A DNA stretch of 64,000 nt from Panaeolus papilionaceus (Eukaryota; Basidiomycota; Agaricomycetes; Agaricales): positions 372,001-436,000 of the forward strand of contig JADNRZ010000001.1 of NCBI GenBank assembly GCA_015501605.1, given 5' to 3'. Shown in pieces: positions 45,370 through 56,790 of the stretch. Under the pieces are notes generated by a model. It was not told the origin of the DNA. It worked only from the letters and a program-made list of their open reading frames with translations, and made no database searches. The first letter of the stretch is position 1; every line of letters starts with the position of its first letter. The position numbers and the translations under genes are program-made.

Positions 45370-47906
45370 TTACTCAGCATGACTGGAACTGACAGGACTG
45401 TGAGGATGCCTGTGGACAAAGCGAACATACCACTTGTTCAGATGAGTTACGACGCTAGCCCGTTTTACAGGTTCGCCATGATGCTCAGGACAGTGATTGC
45501 ATGCCCAGGCGACATCGACGGGATTTGGAAAGGCCCGCTGACGACCTATAAGATATTTCCTAGTCTCCTCAACGACTTGGACAAAATTTCGGTGACCAGG
45601 TTCTTCAAGAACACCATGCACCACCTGAAATCCGGTCATTAGAAGGTGTCAAAGAAATGCACAAATGAGGAGCTTAAACTCACAGCTTGTCTCCAGGAGA
45701 AGAAGTAGGAGCCATATGTCGAGGTTCGCGGGTGTTGGTATTCCAAGGGGCAGTCTCCACACATGAATACCAGGTTCGCTTCATCGAAGTCTGACACTGT
45801 CGCATCGTAGGAAGACTTCCCAATGTTCTTCGTCAATGAACCAATGATCTTATTTCCCTCGGCGCAGAACGAAAGGTCTGGACAGCTGGGTTTCCACGTT
45901 GGCGAGTTATCCAAGATACAACGAACATGCGGGGCGATACTCTCCCATCCAATGAGGACTTCCTCCGGGTGACTGGGATTTCTAAAGACGCTCATAGACG
46001 CAATGCTAATCACAGCTCGAACTTCGTTTTCGCATATGTCATAGCCAGCGGCTACGAGTCCCCAGAACACAGGTGTTTCTGCACTAGCAAGCCAACTATG
46101 CACAAAGGAATTGACAATTCCACAAGTTTGTTCCTGATATGGGTCCCATTCAACTTCGTTCACGTGTTGGCGGACTGGCTCCATATAGAGAATGCGTTCT
46201 TTTGGTGGCATGGTACTCCATAAGCTGGGGGGCATCTTATGTAGAGCTTGTTCGTAAAGTCGGGTGGAAAGCGTGGCGTATTTCATCTTGTTCCTCTCCC
46301 ACAGGGCAACCTTTTCCTCTCGGATCATCAGCTCGAGTCCTTGTCGGCATTTGTCAAATGCTATTAAAACTGTCAGGTTCCTCTATTATTCCATTTACAC
46401 AAACTCACCTGTCTTGCCACCTTTGAATAAGTGGTGTGTACTTAAAACTTGGATAATTCGTGAGGAATAAAGGTACGCATCCTCAGCGCCGTAGCCTAAG
46501 CCGACGAGACGCCTTCCCCAGCTACACAGCAAGGAAGATATCAGGTAAGCTCATGATTCCTCGAGCCTTTAAAAAGAAGAACACCTTTGTTGCACAGGCT
46601 TTGTCATTTCTCTACCCCATTCCACGGCTTTTCCCCACTCCTTGTTCGCCCAATCATAGATAGGCAGCAACATCTAAAAACACAAGTCAACGATCATTAC
46701 TTGAGATTTAATGGTTATTCATTGCCTACATTGTAATCATGGCGGACTTTCGCAGATGTACTTTGGAGGAAACGGTGCATAGCAAGAACCCCGTCTGAAT
46801 TTCCTTGACGAATTTCATCTTGGTGCAGCTTCAATTTGTGTAGGAATTCCTCAACATCTCGTTTCATGTAACGTGCTTCCCAGAAATAGATATAGTCGTT
46901 CAATTGTGGGTAAAACATCGAATCTAGGGTGCACGGGTGAGAAAGCGAGACTATGTCGACCAAAAATATGAATGGACCCACTGATTTTGAAAGTACCCTT
47001 TACAACTTTTGCGTCCATAAACGCGTCAAATAGACTGTGTAGCCCTCTTAAGAGCTCTTCTGGTGAGAAGGACCGATCGTACTGTGTTAGAGAATCGTTT
47101 ATTCCATGCATACTTTCGCAGAAAACCATATTACTCACCAGACATTCCTGGCAAATTCTTTCGTTATATGTGAAGTCTACCAAAGCTGGGTAAACCTTGC
47201 ATGACTGTGAAAGAAAATTAAACCATCAGCAAGGAGTACTACTCCCCATACCCACACTCACGTCGCAAAAAGGAGGACCATAGAGCATTGTTACCCACTT
47301 GGGAGGAGACATTCCCTCAGGAACAGGTGGGACATCTCGATGTCTAGCGAACACCGAATACCAAATTCCAGCACTTCCCGTTGAAAGTAGCAAGCTCCTG
47401 AGTGCCTTTGTGGTCCTGATGAGGGTGAATATATCCACAGGGTGAAGATAGCCAAAGACCTGTCATAATTTCCAGCAAAAATCAGTGATCGTATACATAT
47501 ACCAAGCGGATAACCATGCTCACCTCCAACACGACCTCAACAGGCAATTCCATCAACCTTCGTGCGTGTATATTATGCCTAGGAATTCCTTCTGCTTTCT
47601 CTCTTTCCTTGGCTTTGCGCCTAACCTCGCGCAAATAGTTGGCAGCAAAAAAGTTCCCTAAAAATCGCAATGAGTATACAATCAATGCATAGCCCCAAAT
47701 GTTGAAGTCAACAACCCACCCCGCACCAAGGACTCTCTGGACGGTTCACAATACTCCTTGGTACAAATCCCATACTCCCTCCACACATCCTCTCGTTTCA
47801 AATGCCTGAACGGGAATTCCCCAGTCGGAATATGACAGAATTCATCACAGAGTTCAACAAGTTCAGAAAACGCGTCTGAAAAGTCGGGAGCAGGAGGAGA
47901 CGCCAT
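45370..47906 (-). CDS. F-box domain protein with zinc-binding-like Cys pairs (668 aa)
   Basis: Ten exons on the minus strand: 47906-47720, 47657-47524, 47459-47262, 47204-47139, 47081-46997, 46923-46730, 46673-46585, 46521-46409, 46369-45684 and 45624-45370; 2007 nt, all phases consistent. The F-box is at about residues 97-133 (LMELPVEVVLEVFGYLHPVD, then TTKALRSLLLS), followed by an SxxIWxxVFAR segment. Two Cys pairs, C172-x2-C175 and C191-x2-C194, resemble the metal site seen in a common basidiomycete F-box family. The C-terminus has C626-x2-C629 followed by two His (645, 655), like a C2H2 finger. Expected role: substrate adaptor in an SCF ubiquitin ligase; substrate unknown. The exon 5 donor (GTACTT at 46996) is the weakest junction. 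It is not closely related to the F-box-like pair at 33-39 kb. Confidence 0.82.
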
Positions 47907-48987
47907 TTCGTGAAGACGATGTAAAGGAAGGGAGAAAAGACACGTCCGAGGTCTTCAAATTATCCGATAACGAGGCTTGAATATATAGGATCGTAATTGC
48001 GATGATCGCTCTTCTAGGTCCCGGACGAGTCAGAGTTCAAGGTCCAAGTTGTCAACACAGCATCACATAGTGAGTAGTGGCAGTGTCCAAGGTTGATGCT
48101 GTTGTCTTGTCCTGATTGTCGTTCTCACTGCCGCAAAAGAGTCGTGAGAAGGTAGCCAAGACCAATGATGAACGAAGTGACTTACTTTCAGAGCATCATG
48201 AAGAGTGGTAGTCAAGACTCAAGATAACAAAACCTCACCATATAAACAATAAGTCGAGCTTTTCATGAGTCACTGCACTTCCATCCAAAAAAAAAAAAAA
48301 CAATCCGGGAACAATCTTTATCTTTTTAAAGTTCACTGTAACAACATGTAGTAGGCAAGAGGCATTATAATTTGTATGCAAAAGTGGAACAAGGTATGGC
48401 AGGTTGAGGCAGGGCAAAATGCAAGGGTAAAACAACATAAAACAGCCCAGGTAGAAAATTTTTCGAAGAAATTTTGAAGCGTAATGCAAACATGGAAAAA
48501 GAAAATCATAGCTGAACACTGGTAAAAAGACCATCGATGAAGTAAAAAAAAGGATGAATGCAAAATATTACGGGAAGAAACATAAATTACGATCAACAAA
48601 CAAAGAAACGTCCTTCGAAATGCGAAAGAAAGAAAGAAAAGAAACAACGATAGCAGTGTATGCAAGAATCAACGTAATGGAATAGCAAAGACAACGATGT
48701 GTGCAATGCAAGGGATATTATTGAACGTGTTGTGCGGTGATGGGGTGCAATGAAGGTATGGGAAAGTGACAGTCTCTGAGAGCAATTGGAAAGCAAGAAA
48801 GCGGACGATTGGGCATGGAGGCATAAGAGACAAGGGCACAGAGAGCACGGGTGATCATGAAGGGCAAGAGTGGCGTGACTGCAAGGAACGAAAACCAGAA
48901 AAGAAATAGAGTATGCAATGTCGTGACGTTTCGTGAGGCTAGACCAAAATGAGGGGAGAGAACCCAAAAGTCAGGGAGGGATATATC
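47907..48987. other. Intergenic
   Basis: Promoter side of the F-box gene (TATATAT-like sequence at 47981-47987, about 75 bp from its ATG) and the 3' side of the RING-RRM gene. 48286-48301 is a poly-A run, and 48400-48970 is purine-rich on the plus strand; long minus-strand frames there (48333-48967) reflect this composition rather than a gene. Confidence 0.5.
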
Positions 48988-51900
48988 TTAGTGTAATCTG
49001 CTCAGTCTCTGTGCCAATGCTTGCATGACATGGGCGTCAACGCCGAATTCTTTAGCAAGCTCATCCAAGGACTCTGTCTTGGCAGGAGTAGGTTCTGCTT
49101 TCACAAAAACAGGACCCGGCATAGAGGGGGACTGATGACTCGCAGGAGTAAGAGGCAGACTGATGTCCGAGCGAGAGCGGGTATCCATTGAGCTGGTCAT
49201 GGAAGCCTCTGGATCCTGATCGGGTACAGGGAGACCGCTCTCTTCAGCCAACTGAACTAGCTGACGAACTTGATGGGCAGTGAGAGCTGCAAAATTATTT
49301 TCGTCAGACACGAACCTAAAGTAGGTCGACAAACGCTTACCCTTGCAATCCAATGCAGAATGCAAAAGATCAATGACCAACTCCCGGGTGTATTCTTCGT
49401 TGTGGTTGTTCGATTTTTCCGATTTAACCTCAGCTTCTTGAACGCGAGTAAGGAGGATTTTAATGGCCTCTGCAAATGAAAGTTAGAAAGGCGCATCACA
49501 ACCATCAAAAGCATGACTGACTGAAAGTGGCATCTAAAGAAGCGATTAAAAAGAGTAAATCATGAAAGTAGAGAAACACAACTTACCAAACAAACTATCG
49601 CGGATGTTGGGTGACCAGAACACGCGGCTATCGACGTCGGCCGGGAACTTGCTCAAGAGTGAGATGAGCGAGTGGAATGGAAGGCAAGGTACTTTGAGGA
49701 AGTGTGACTAGAAAACCAATGAGCGCGACGTTGAATGAAATGAGAATATGCCATACATCTGGTTCTTTGATAAGATGAAGCAGACCAGCGATTTCATTTT
49801 CGGTCAAGAGACCATTCTCCAGAGCACCAATGATCCTTTCACCCTCTAATCCCGCAAGAGATGGACGAGAACCGTCAAAACCGCCACGCCAGCGAGGGAA
49901 AAGCTATCGTACACGACAACGATTAAAAAGTGCAACACGCTGAAAATGGGAGGAGAAAGCTTACATCACTCATCAATTCCTGTTGCCCACTGCGGGTGAT
50001 GGTAACACCACGGGCACGACGACCGCGACCCAGAACGCTACCTCTCTCTTTCTTTCCAGAGGGCGTTGAAACTTCTCCTCGGAGAATGGCACCAGCAGTT
50101 GCAGCATCTTTGACCTCGACGTAAGCGTGGCTCATGGTCTTGCCCTTGCTATCTAGAAGGACGTGAACCCGTTCTACAGGTTGTTGAAGCCATCTAATGA
50201 TTTGAGAGGGTGTGATGTCCTGTGTGATCGGTACATGAGTGATGACTATAACCCTAAAACGTCTGAAACGTACCCATGGCACATTGTCGATCCTCAAAAC
50301 TACGTTGTCTTCGCCCTTCCTAAGGTTTCGCTTCTCGCTCTGGCGAACAGACAGGAATGAAGAATCTTGTTCTAACTTGGGAGTCGAAGCTCTTAGGTCT
50401 CCCAGACCCAGGCCAAATTCAAACGCGCTGTCGAGATCTCCCAACCCATCATGGCTACTATTATCATATGCAAATATGTCCGAACGCGCGGGTGATGAGG
50501 TGATAGGTGCATCGTTGAAAGATGAGGCTAATAAAAAGGATTTGAACGTCAATCGTAGCAAAGATCAAAAGCGATTTAGACAGACCTTGTGCGTTTTTGT
50601 TCTTGGAGGGATTCATAACGAGCTTAAAGTCAGCCACCTTTCGCTTGCAAACCGCGCATTCCATATCTTTTTCGCCAACGATGTTGAGGGCGCTGGTCAA
50701 GCACGTAGAGCATAAAGGATGTTTGCAAGGCTGCAGGATAGCAAGGCTCGCAGGGTTGGAAAGTAAACAGACAGAGCAGTCTGTAGGCGCCGGCTCGGGG
50801 GAAAGCTGTGGTAATTTTGCGGTCGGGGATGATGAAGAGCAGTCAGAGAATGAACGGTTGGAAGCATTTCTGGTTGGAGCGGGATGAAATGCGGAAGCGG
50901 GGATTGGCATGAACGGGGCTGGTGGGTAGTTTGTCGGCATTAATTGGCCATAATGAGCCTGAGGAATGGGGTTATACATATTTCGGCGGGCATGCAACAT
51001 CTCGTCGAAAAATGTCTGCTGCGAAAGACGGTTCGCGTGGAAGTGGTGCTCAATGCTTTCAGCGAATCCATTGAGAAGATGCGGGTTGCACAGTCCATTT
51101 AAAGTATCATTGGGGTGGAATGGATCGGCGAAGGTCGCTTGATGAGAAAGAATAGGCTGACCGGCGGAAACGGGAGCTGGAAATTGAGGATATCCAAACG
51201 AATTGGTCGGTAGATTGTGGGAAAAAGAGGATTCGTATTCAGATTTCTGTTGATCATTTTCTTCATGGTCGTTTTCATCAATGTCGAAGAGATCAAAGGA
51301 AACATCAGGCTCATGAACTAGACTCATACTCAAGTTCCTGAGGCTTAAGTTTTGAGTTGGAGTAGGAACCTATCACGGAGTTGAAAATAAGTCCGACGAT
51401 CATAGGAAAAATATACACACAGGTGCAAAAGCTTCGCGTCTTCGAGGTTGCGCGGGATCGGTCATACATCCCTTGAGCTTCAATTGCCGTGCCAATGTAC
51501 GGTTAGGCGGGGGCGTTGACATCAAGTTGACAGATTGATTGGACACGGACATGGTTCGACGCGATTGAAATGGTGATGCAGTCTGAGGAGCACGGTTCAC
51601 ACTACGAGAAGTCATGGGCGAGAGTGGTTGAATACGGTTGGGCATCAACGACGCATGGGATTGAGCGCGTGGTCGGTTGAAATTGGGCATGCTGTTCAGT
51701 TTTCGATGGGTTGCCAGAAATGGGGCCGCTAAAAGGGCTAAACATAAAAAAGCACCATGTCAGCCAATTCACCGGAAGCGCTCCCTGTCATCGTCCTCAC
51801 CTTCCTCTGATGACAGGATGCTGGACTCGTTCGCGACGTCAGACAACGACATGTCACTGGCTATATGCGTGCTGTTAGCACGATACAAGTAAAATTTCAA

Positions 51901-52311
51901 CGCATATATGAACTCACAATCATCATCAGGGTACCTGGACTCGTCTTGGTGGGTAACAGGGAGTTTAATGTTATTCTCAGACTCGTTGGCCCTTGTGCGC
52001 CAATTATCGGCGATGTCAGCAAGACTTTTATCCTTGCTTGTATTCGCATTACGAGCAACTGCTGGAGATCCGTGTACCAGTGATCCCCTTTTCTTTAGAC
52101 CCACAGCGACATTATCGGGTGTGGTCAATGTTGAAGAACCTGTCGAGTCCAACGAACGATGGCTGACTGGGGTAAATGGGCTAGAAGGAGTAAGTGGTGA
52201 CCTGTAGAAAGACTGAGAACGTTGTTGATGTCTAGAGAGGCGCTGAGGAGTGACTGGCTGCGCTTTTGATGAGCGGGCTACCGCAGGCGAGGTTGGGACC
52301 GAGAACGACAT
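48988..52311 (-). CDS. RING finger and RNA recognition motif protein (923 aa)
   Basis: Eleven exons: 52311-51918, 51860-51801, 51737-51421, 51369-50586, 50527-50274, 50219-49965, 49903-49757, 49707-49587, 49533-49522, 49469-49341 and 49286-48988; 2772 nt in frame. A C3HC4 RING is complete: C455, C458, C472, H474, C477, C480, C495, C498. About 95 residues later an RRM follows (about 593-650; NVVLRIDNVPW as RNP2-like strand, SHAYVEVKD as RNP1-like strand). A helical C-terminal part follows (GERIIGALENGLLTENEI, LTRVQEAEVKSEK) and a Ser/Pro tail. The N-terminal 250 residues are Ser/Pro/Arg rich. This suggests an RNA-binding E3 ubiquitin ligase or mRNA regulator; the name of the family is not recognised. 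Exon 9 is only 12 nt. Confidence 0.85.
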
Positions 52312-53105
52312 CACAAAGGGCAGAAACAAGAATCGCTGTGACGGACTGCAACCGTGACGACCGATGTGAGGGATCAAACGCGTTGAGTCACACTGTCACA
52401 GTCTCAGGCCCTCGCAACGCGTCGAACGCGTCTGTCACGTGTTAACACTCAGCCACCTAGAATTCACCCCTGAGTTTTTATCTCAAAGAAAATATCCATG
52501 TACACCGTTGGTTTAATTTGTATGGCGGAATGAACCCGTGAAGAGCGCTTGTACCATGTAAAACATTCGAATCTCAAAGATCGGAATTTCTGGTTCGGAT
52601 CATATCAGCATGATCACATCATAATTGCTACCACAATTGCGGATCCAGGTGTCTTCTGTCAGCGCATTTTAATGTGCGACAACAATTGTAGGACCTGACA
52701 CAACTTATAAATCTTCAAAGCATTCTGAGTATTTCTGATGCTTGCCTTGTCTCTTGACGAACAGTTCACCGCTCCGTTCAGCCATATATGGCAGTAAGCA
52801 TTCTTAATGCTCACAACTTCTTGGATATCCATGAGAATCATTGGCAGGACATATCTGAATCCCCGTATAATTGGGCTATAACTTTTATGACACCATCAGT
52901 CACGGGCCAGGCCCTACTTCCTCTTCCGTGGTAGCTTGATATCTTGCTTCCGATGCAATGCAGAGCACCGCGTGTAAAATTAATCATGCAAGAGCTAGAT
53001 ACTGACCAATGGCAAAGGTGAAACCCTTAGATTGTATTTCCTTAAATACCCAAACGTCACCTCGAACGTTTTTCCCCGCCCCCATTGGATCGCCATAGAC
53101 CGGAT
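52312..53105. other. Intergenic
   Basis: Divergent promoter space between the RING-RRM gene (minus) and the DUF6533-like gene (plus). No open frame worth noting; the true first exon of the DUF6533-like gene may be here. Confidence 0.45.
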
Positions 53106-54749
53106 ATCGTCTACCTCCGCAAGTGGCAAGATATTAGAGTGAGTTTGCAAAACACTATCCTTCCAGCCCAACTTATCTTACACATGTAGTTTGCAGTATG
53201 TAGAGAGTAAGTCGCGTGATAAATATCTTGAAAATGAGCTATCTGTGCTCACATCCAACGGCCCATCAGTTTCCAGTGTAATGGTCTTGGTACGTTATAT
53301 CTTTAAATACTTTCTGTTAGCCCTCCAATAACACCAGACAGCTCTACGATTACTGTCTTACCTGTGAAATCGAGATCAATTACATCCGGACGACACCGTG
53401 GACCGTACTCAAAGTGCTATACATCATATCCCGGTATAGCGTCTTCATCGACGTGTCCCTCAACATGTGGAGTAAGTAAACCTTTTCTGCAAGTCTCTTG
53501 TTAGAGCGACGTTGGTTTTTTTTAGGAGAATTCAACCATACAGCAACGGATTCGGAGTGCCTTCTTTATTACAAGGCAACGATCTGTACATACCCACTTG
53601 TGCACAGTCATCCCATTTCCTAAACCTCTTTAAATTTAGGGTTATCAGCCGTCGGTCTGGCAGCATGCGAAGGTAAGTAATGACACAACCTTGCTCTATC
53701 CCCAATTATTAACGTGACTCCATGAACATCACTTTCAGTACTCCTGAGCTTGCGCCTGTGTGCCGTCTACGAAATGCGACGGACAGTCATTTGCTCGATC
53801 TCAGGGCTATTCATCGTTACCTTCTCCTGCGAGCTCATCCTTTTAGACCACTGGCTGCGGACAGTCGAAGGTAAGTTGCATCCTGCAGCATGGCTAGCAT
53901 GCTACTCAGCTGTAACACCCTCGATTGATTATTAGGGGAGATGGTGAGCAACCGAGGGGCACATCTCACTGGGTGCATTTTGTACACCAACAGCACTCTC
54001 TTTCACACGATTTGGGTATTACTGCTTGTGTATGACAGTGGTAAGCTCCATCGGTTTGCTTACACCCAAACAGTTTAGGCTCAGACCGTTTGAACATAAC
54101 ATCTGCAGTTCTATTTTTCATGATCGCACTAAAGGGGCACTCGTTCAGTGAGCCTAACCGCTGGTCATCGTGTTTTGACAGATGTGTGATCACTTATTAT
54201 CAGTCTTCAAGCGCTCAATTTCAGGAATGCGGCTTACCGCTGTCGTCTATCGAAAAGGTATGATGTCCCCTAGCCTCCTCGTATTTATCATGCGCTAATA
54301 GGAATCCAGGAATGCTATACGACCTTTACCTCTTCGGTAATAGACTTGTATCATATCCCTTGCGCTCCACTTACTCACATGTTCATTGGGCCCTACAGCC
54401 ATCTCAGTGTTTAACGTTATCCTCTTCGAAAAAGTGACTGTAAGACCGTTGATCGTTGCATCCTCGATGTGCATATACACACCCTAACGCCGCGATGTAT
54501 CAGTACACGGGACCCATTTCCTCGTACGTCAATCATACCTTACTATCCATGATCTGACTCACCGTCCTCTAAATCCAAAATTCAAAAAGAGTGCAACGCG
54601 TCATGCACTCAGTCCGCACCTCGCGTCTAATTCTCAGTATCCGTCAAACCGCCAACTTCTACGACTCATTCTGGGGAACAACGAGGGATGTGATAAGCAA
54701 GGTCAGGTTTAGAAGCTCGGAGGACAGCTTAAGGGTGGGGTCGTGCTGA
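53106..54749 (+). CDS. DUF6533-like polytopic membrane protein, 5' end unresolved (at least 276 aa)
   Basis: Exons that fit in one frame: up to 53138, then 53197-53206, 53270-53289, 53342-53471, 53526-53585, 53640-53672, 53739-53870, 53936-54040, 54109-54147, 54204-54257, 54310-54336, 54399-54439, 54504-54523 and 54590-54749 (stop). From 53197 the total is 831 nt, with every phase matching. The N-terminal YVEISSVMVLLYDYCLT and YIRTTPWTVLKVLY match the DUF6533 pattern known from many Agaricomycete integral membrane proteins. Later helices include VLLSLRLCAVYEM, VLLLVYDS and DLYLFAISVFNVILF; about seven membrane segments are likely. The last exon is the usual cytosolic segment beginning VQRVMHSVRTSRLIL. 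No ATG was found in frame upstream of 53138, so the first exon is missing from my model. Function of the family is unknown; receptor-like topology is only suggestive. Confidence 0.75.
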
Positions 54750-55749
54750 CAGCGTTCAAAACTGCGTCTCGGGGTGGTTTTGGGTTGCGAGAGTTATCTG
54801 ATGAGAACGACGTCGATGCCAGTGATGATAGGAGTTCTCGCAGTTTCATAAGCACAGGGAGAGCGAAGGAGGCGGGAGAACGAAAGAAACTGCGCTGTGG
54901 GTTCACCGTAGCTTTTCTGGACCACGCTTTGTCTGATCGTCCTACCTTGGTTTGACCGAGTCGTGAAGACGTAAATACCATGATATTTCATATACAAGCG
55001 AACATGATCCGACTTCGGCAGTTCGACTTACCAAGAGTAGCTGCGGCGCAAGGTTTGAATCAAGGACAAACGAGATGACTGCGATGCTTTGAAATACCCA
55101 AGACTGGGCTACTGTTGAAGTGCACACGAGGCCTTCACTCAGTAAAGCCTCAAGGCACGTACATACCTACCTCAAGGGAACAGAAAACACAGTCTGCTAG
55201 TTACCTGAGTAAAGTGGCGAATTGAAGAAACTCCGATGACACCTACTCGGCCTAGATCCCTTCGGAAGCAAGGAGGCAGGATTGATGACACAAGTAGCGT
55301 CTCGAGAGGTCGGTAATAGTGGGAAACAGGGAAGGGGTAGAAAGGACAAAGGAATGGAAAAGATTCGGATGCGATCTTCGCTCTCTGACCTACCTTGTGC
55401 TACCACTAGCTCATGAAAAGGTGTTTCCCCGGCCATCGAATGATGATATCCGTGCTGGTGGTCACCACTTACCTGAATGTGGAATGAGCTCAGAGTCGAC
55501 AATTGCAACAGCTGTCTGTTCGAGACCGCTGGCTACGTTACAGGGTTTCTCTACCATTCTCGCAGAACAAAAAAGAATGGTGGTAGAATTTCTGTTCTCT
55601 CAAACCTGCATGGGATGGAGTGGAGGACGATGGGGGGAGTGAGGAAAGAATGAAAGGCAACCTGTGAAAGACCCTCGACAATCGGCTATTCCCGGGCCTC
55701 GTTGCTCAAAGGACCATTGTTAGTTGCACCTCGAACTTGTCCAATGTAA
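54750..55749. other. Intergenic
   Basis: No supported gene. Overlapping frames on both strands at 54743-54981 arise from the 3' flank of the DUF6533-like gene. Confidence 0.45.
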
Positions 55750-56028
55750 TCAATTGACTCGGTATTCCCTTTCAACCTTGACCTCAAGGCTTCTTATCTA
55801 CCTTTTCTCAGTACACGCGCTCTGCACACACGGAATGTGATTCCGGATATCATTGACACAGTATCTAAGGTTCACCATCATGAAACGTTTCTCGTCGTTA
55901 ATGGTCAATATCGGGAAGATCAGTTGAATCTCCTGTTAGACATGTTCAACAAAAGTATTGCATGTAGTGGCTTCGAGAAGTCTAACTATATTGATCCTGT
56001 TATGATGGTGCAGGGCGGATCATCTTGA
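55750..56028 (+). CDS. Unidentified coding-like segment (92 codons)
   Basis: Open from just after a TAA near 55749 to the TGA at 56026-56028, with no ATG in its first two thirds. The peptide is protein-like (HTRNVIPDIIDTVSKVHHHE, then REDQLNLLLDMFNKSI). No domain recognised; could be a terminal exon or a fragment of a decayed gene. Confidence 0.3.
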   Translation, partial: SIDSVFPFNLDLKASYLPFLSTRALHTRNVIPDIIDTVSKVHHHETFLVVNGQYREDQLNLLLDMFNKSIACSGFEKSNYIDPVMMVQGGSS

Positions 56029-56427
56029 ACCGTTGGGAAGTGATCTGTTGTATTAATAACCCCTCAAACCCCCCAAAACACGAACATCACTCACGACTAA
56101 GAATATGACCTTTGTCAGTACTATTATGGGCTCCCCAATGACAATGAGCGCACAGACCTCTTGTACATCTTAACGCCTGACAGTTGCCGAACTCACGCTC
56201 ATAGAACAGCTTTCCAGATAACGAACAGAGGACGCAGCACAAGACCATGGCAGTGATTGGGCTACGCACGTTCTATCTCTTCATTTCCGGAATTCTTCCT
56301 TAGGAGGTACTATCGCTCGAATGTGTTGATTTGTCGTCATCTGGCGAAATCTGCGCAGTGGAGACAATCTTAGCTGTGTACTATCTGCATGCATCCGTTT
56401 GACGCTGTTGCGAGCAGTCTGCCAAGG

Positions 56428-56434
56428 TATAAAA
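56428..56434 (+). promoter_or_regulatory. TATA box of the small Lys/Ala/Pro-rich gene
   Basis: TATAAAA at 56428-56434. Downstream, a GTATGA...CCCAG intron (56507-56561) can be removed from the 5'UTR, placing the cap site near 56460 and the ATG at 56570. A TATA box with a leader intron is typical of strongly expressed fungal genes. Confidence 0.55.
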
Positions 56435-56569
56435 CCCACTCGAAGGAATAGGTTGAGTCTCATCCCAACAACCTTTTTTCTACTCTTCAGTACTCTTTCG
56501 TACAAGGTATGATATTTATTGACCCCCACAATTCCTGCAAAAGCTGATCATTTGCTCCCAGTATCTCAA

Positions 56570-56790
56570 ATGGCCGGAAAGAAGCCCGCTGCTGGTGCCA
56601 AAGCCCAAACTGCCACCGTAAGTTCCTTTTAGCACATTCATTGACCCTGTCCTAAAGTATCCAATAGCCCAAGGCCGCACCCTCCGCCAAGAAGCAGGTC
56701 GCCACCCCGGCTCCCAAAGCCACTGAGGGCGCTGCTGCAAAGGCCACCCCCAGCGCGAAGCCCACCAAGGCACCCAAGAAGGCCGCTTAA
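56570..56790 (+). CDS. Small Lys/Ala/Pro-rich basic protein (56 aa)
   Basis: Exons 56570-56617 and 56668-56790 with a 50-nt GT-AG intron in phase 0; 171 nt in total. The protein is almost entirely Ala, Lys, Pro, Thr and Ser (MAGKKPAAGAKAQ at the start, KAPKKAA at the end), the composition of a histone H1 tail without the globular domain. It also recalls very small basic ribosome- or chromatin-associated proteins. Codons are strongly biased to C-ending forms (GCC, AAG, CCC, ACC), unlike most genes here, which together with the TATA box and the leader intron suggests high expression. A DNA- or RNA-binding role is a guess from charge alone. Confidence 0.7.

Noticed and set aside
45639..46328. 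Separate 229-codon gene starting at an internal Met
   Set aside because: It is the interior of the F-box gene; upstream and downstream exons join it in phase.
48333..48967. Several overlapping minus-strand frames of 66-124 codons
   Set aside because: They follow from the purine-rich composition of the plus strand; Ser/Phe/Leu-rich products in all three frames with no splice or domain support.
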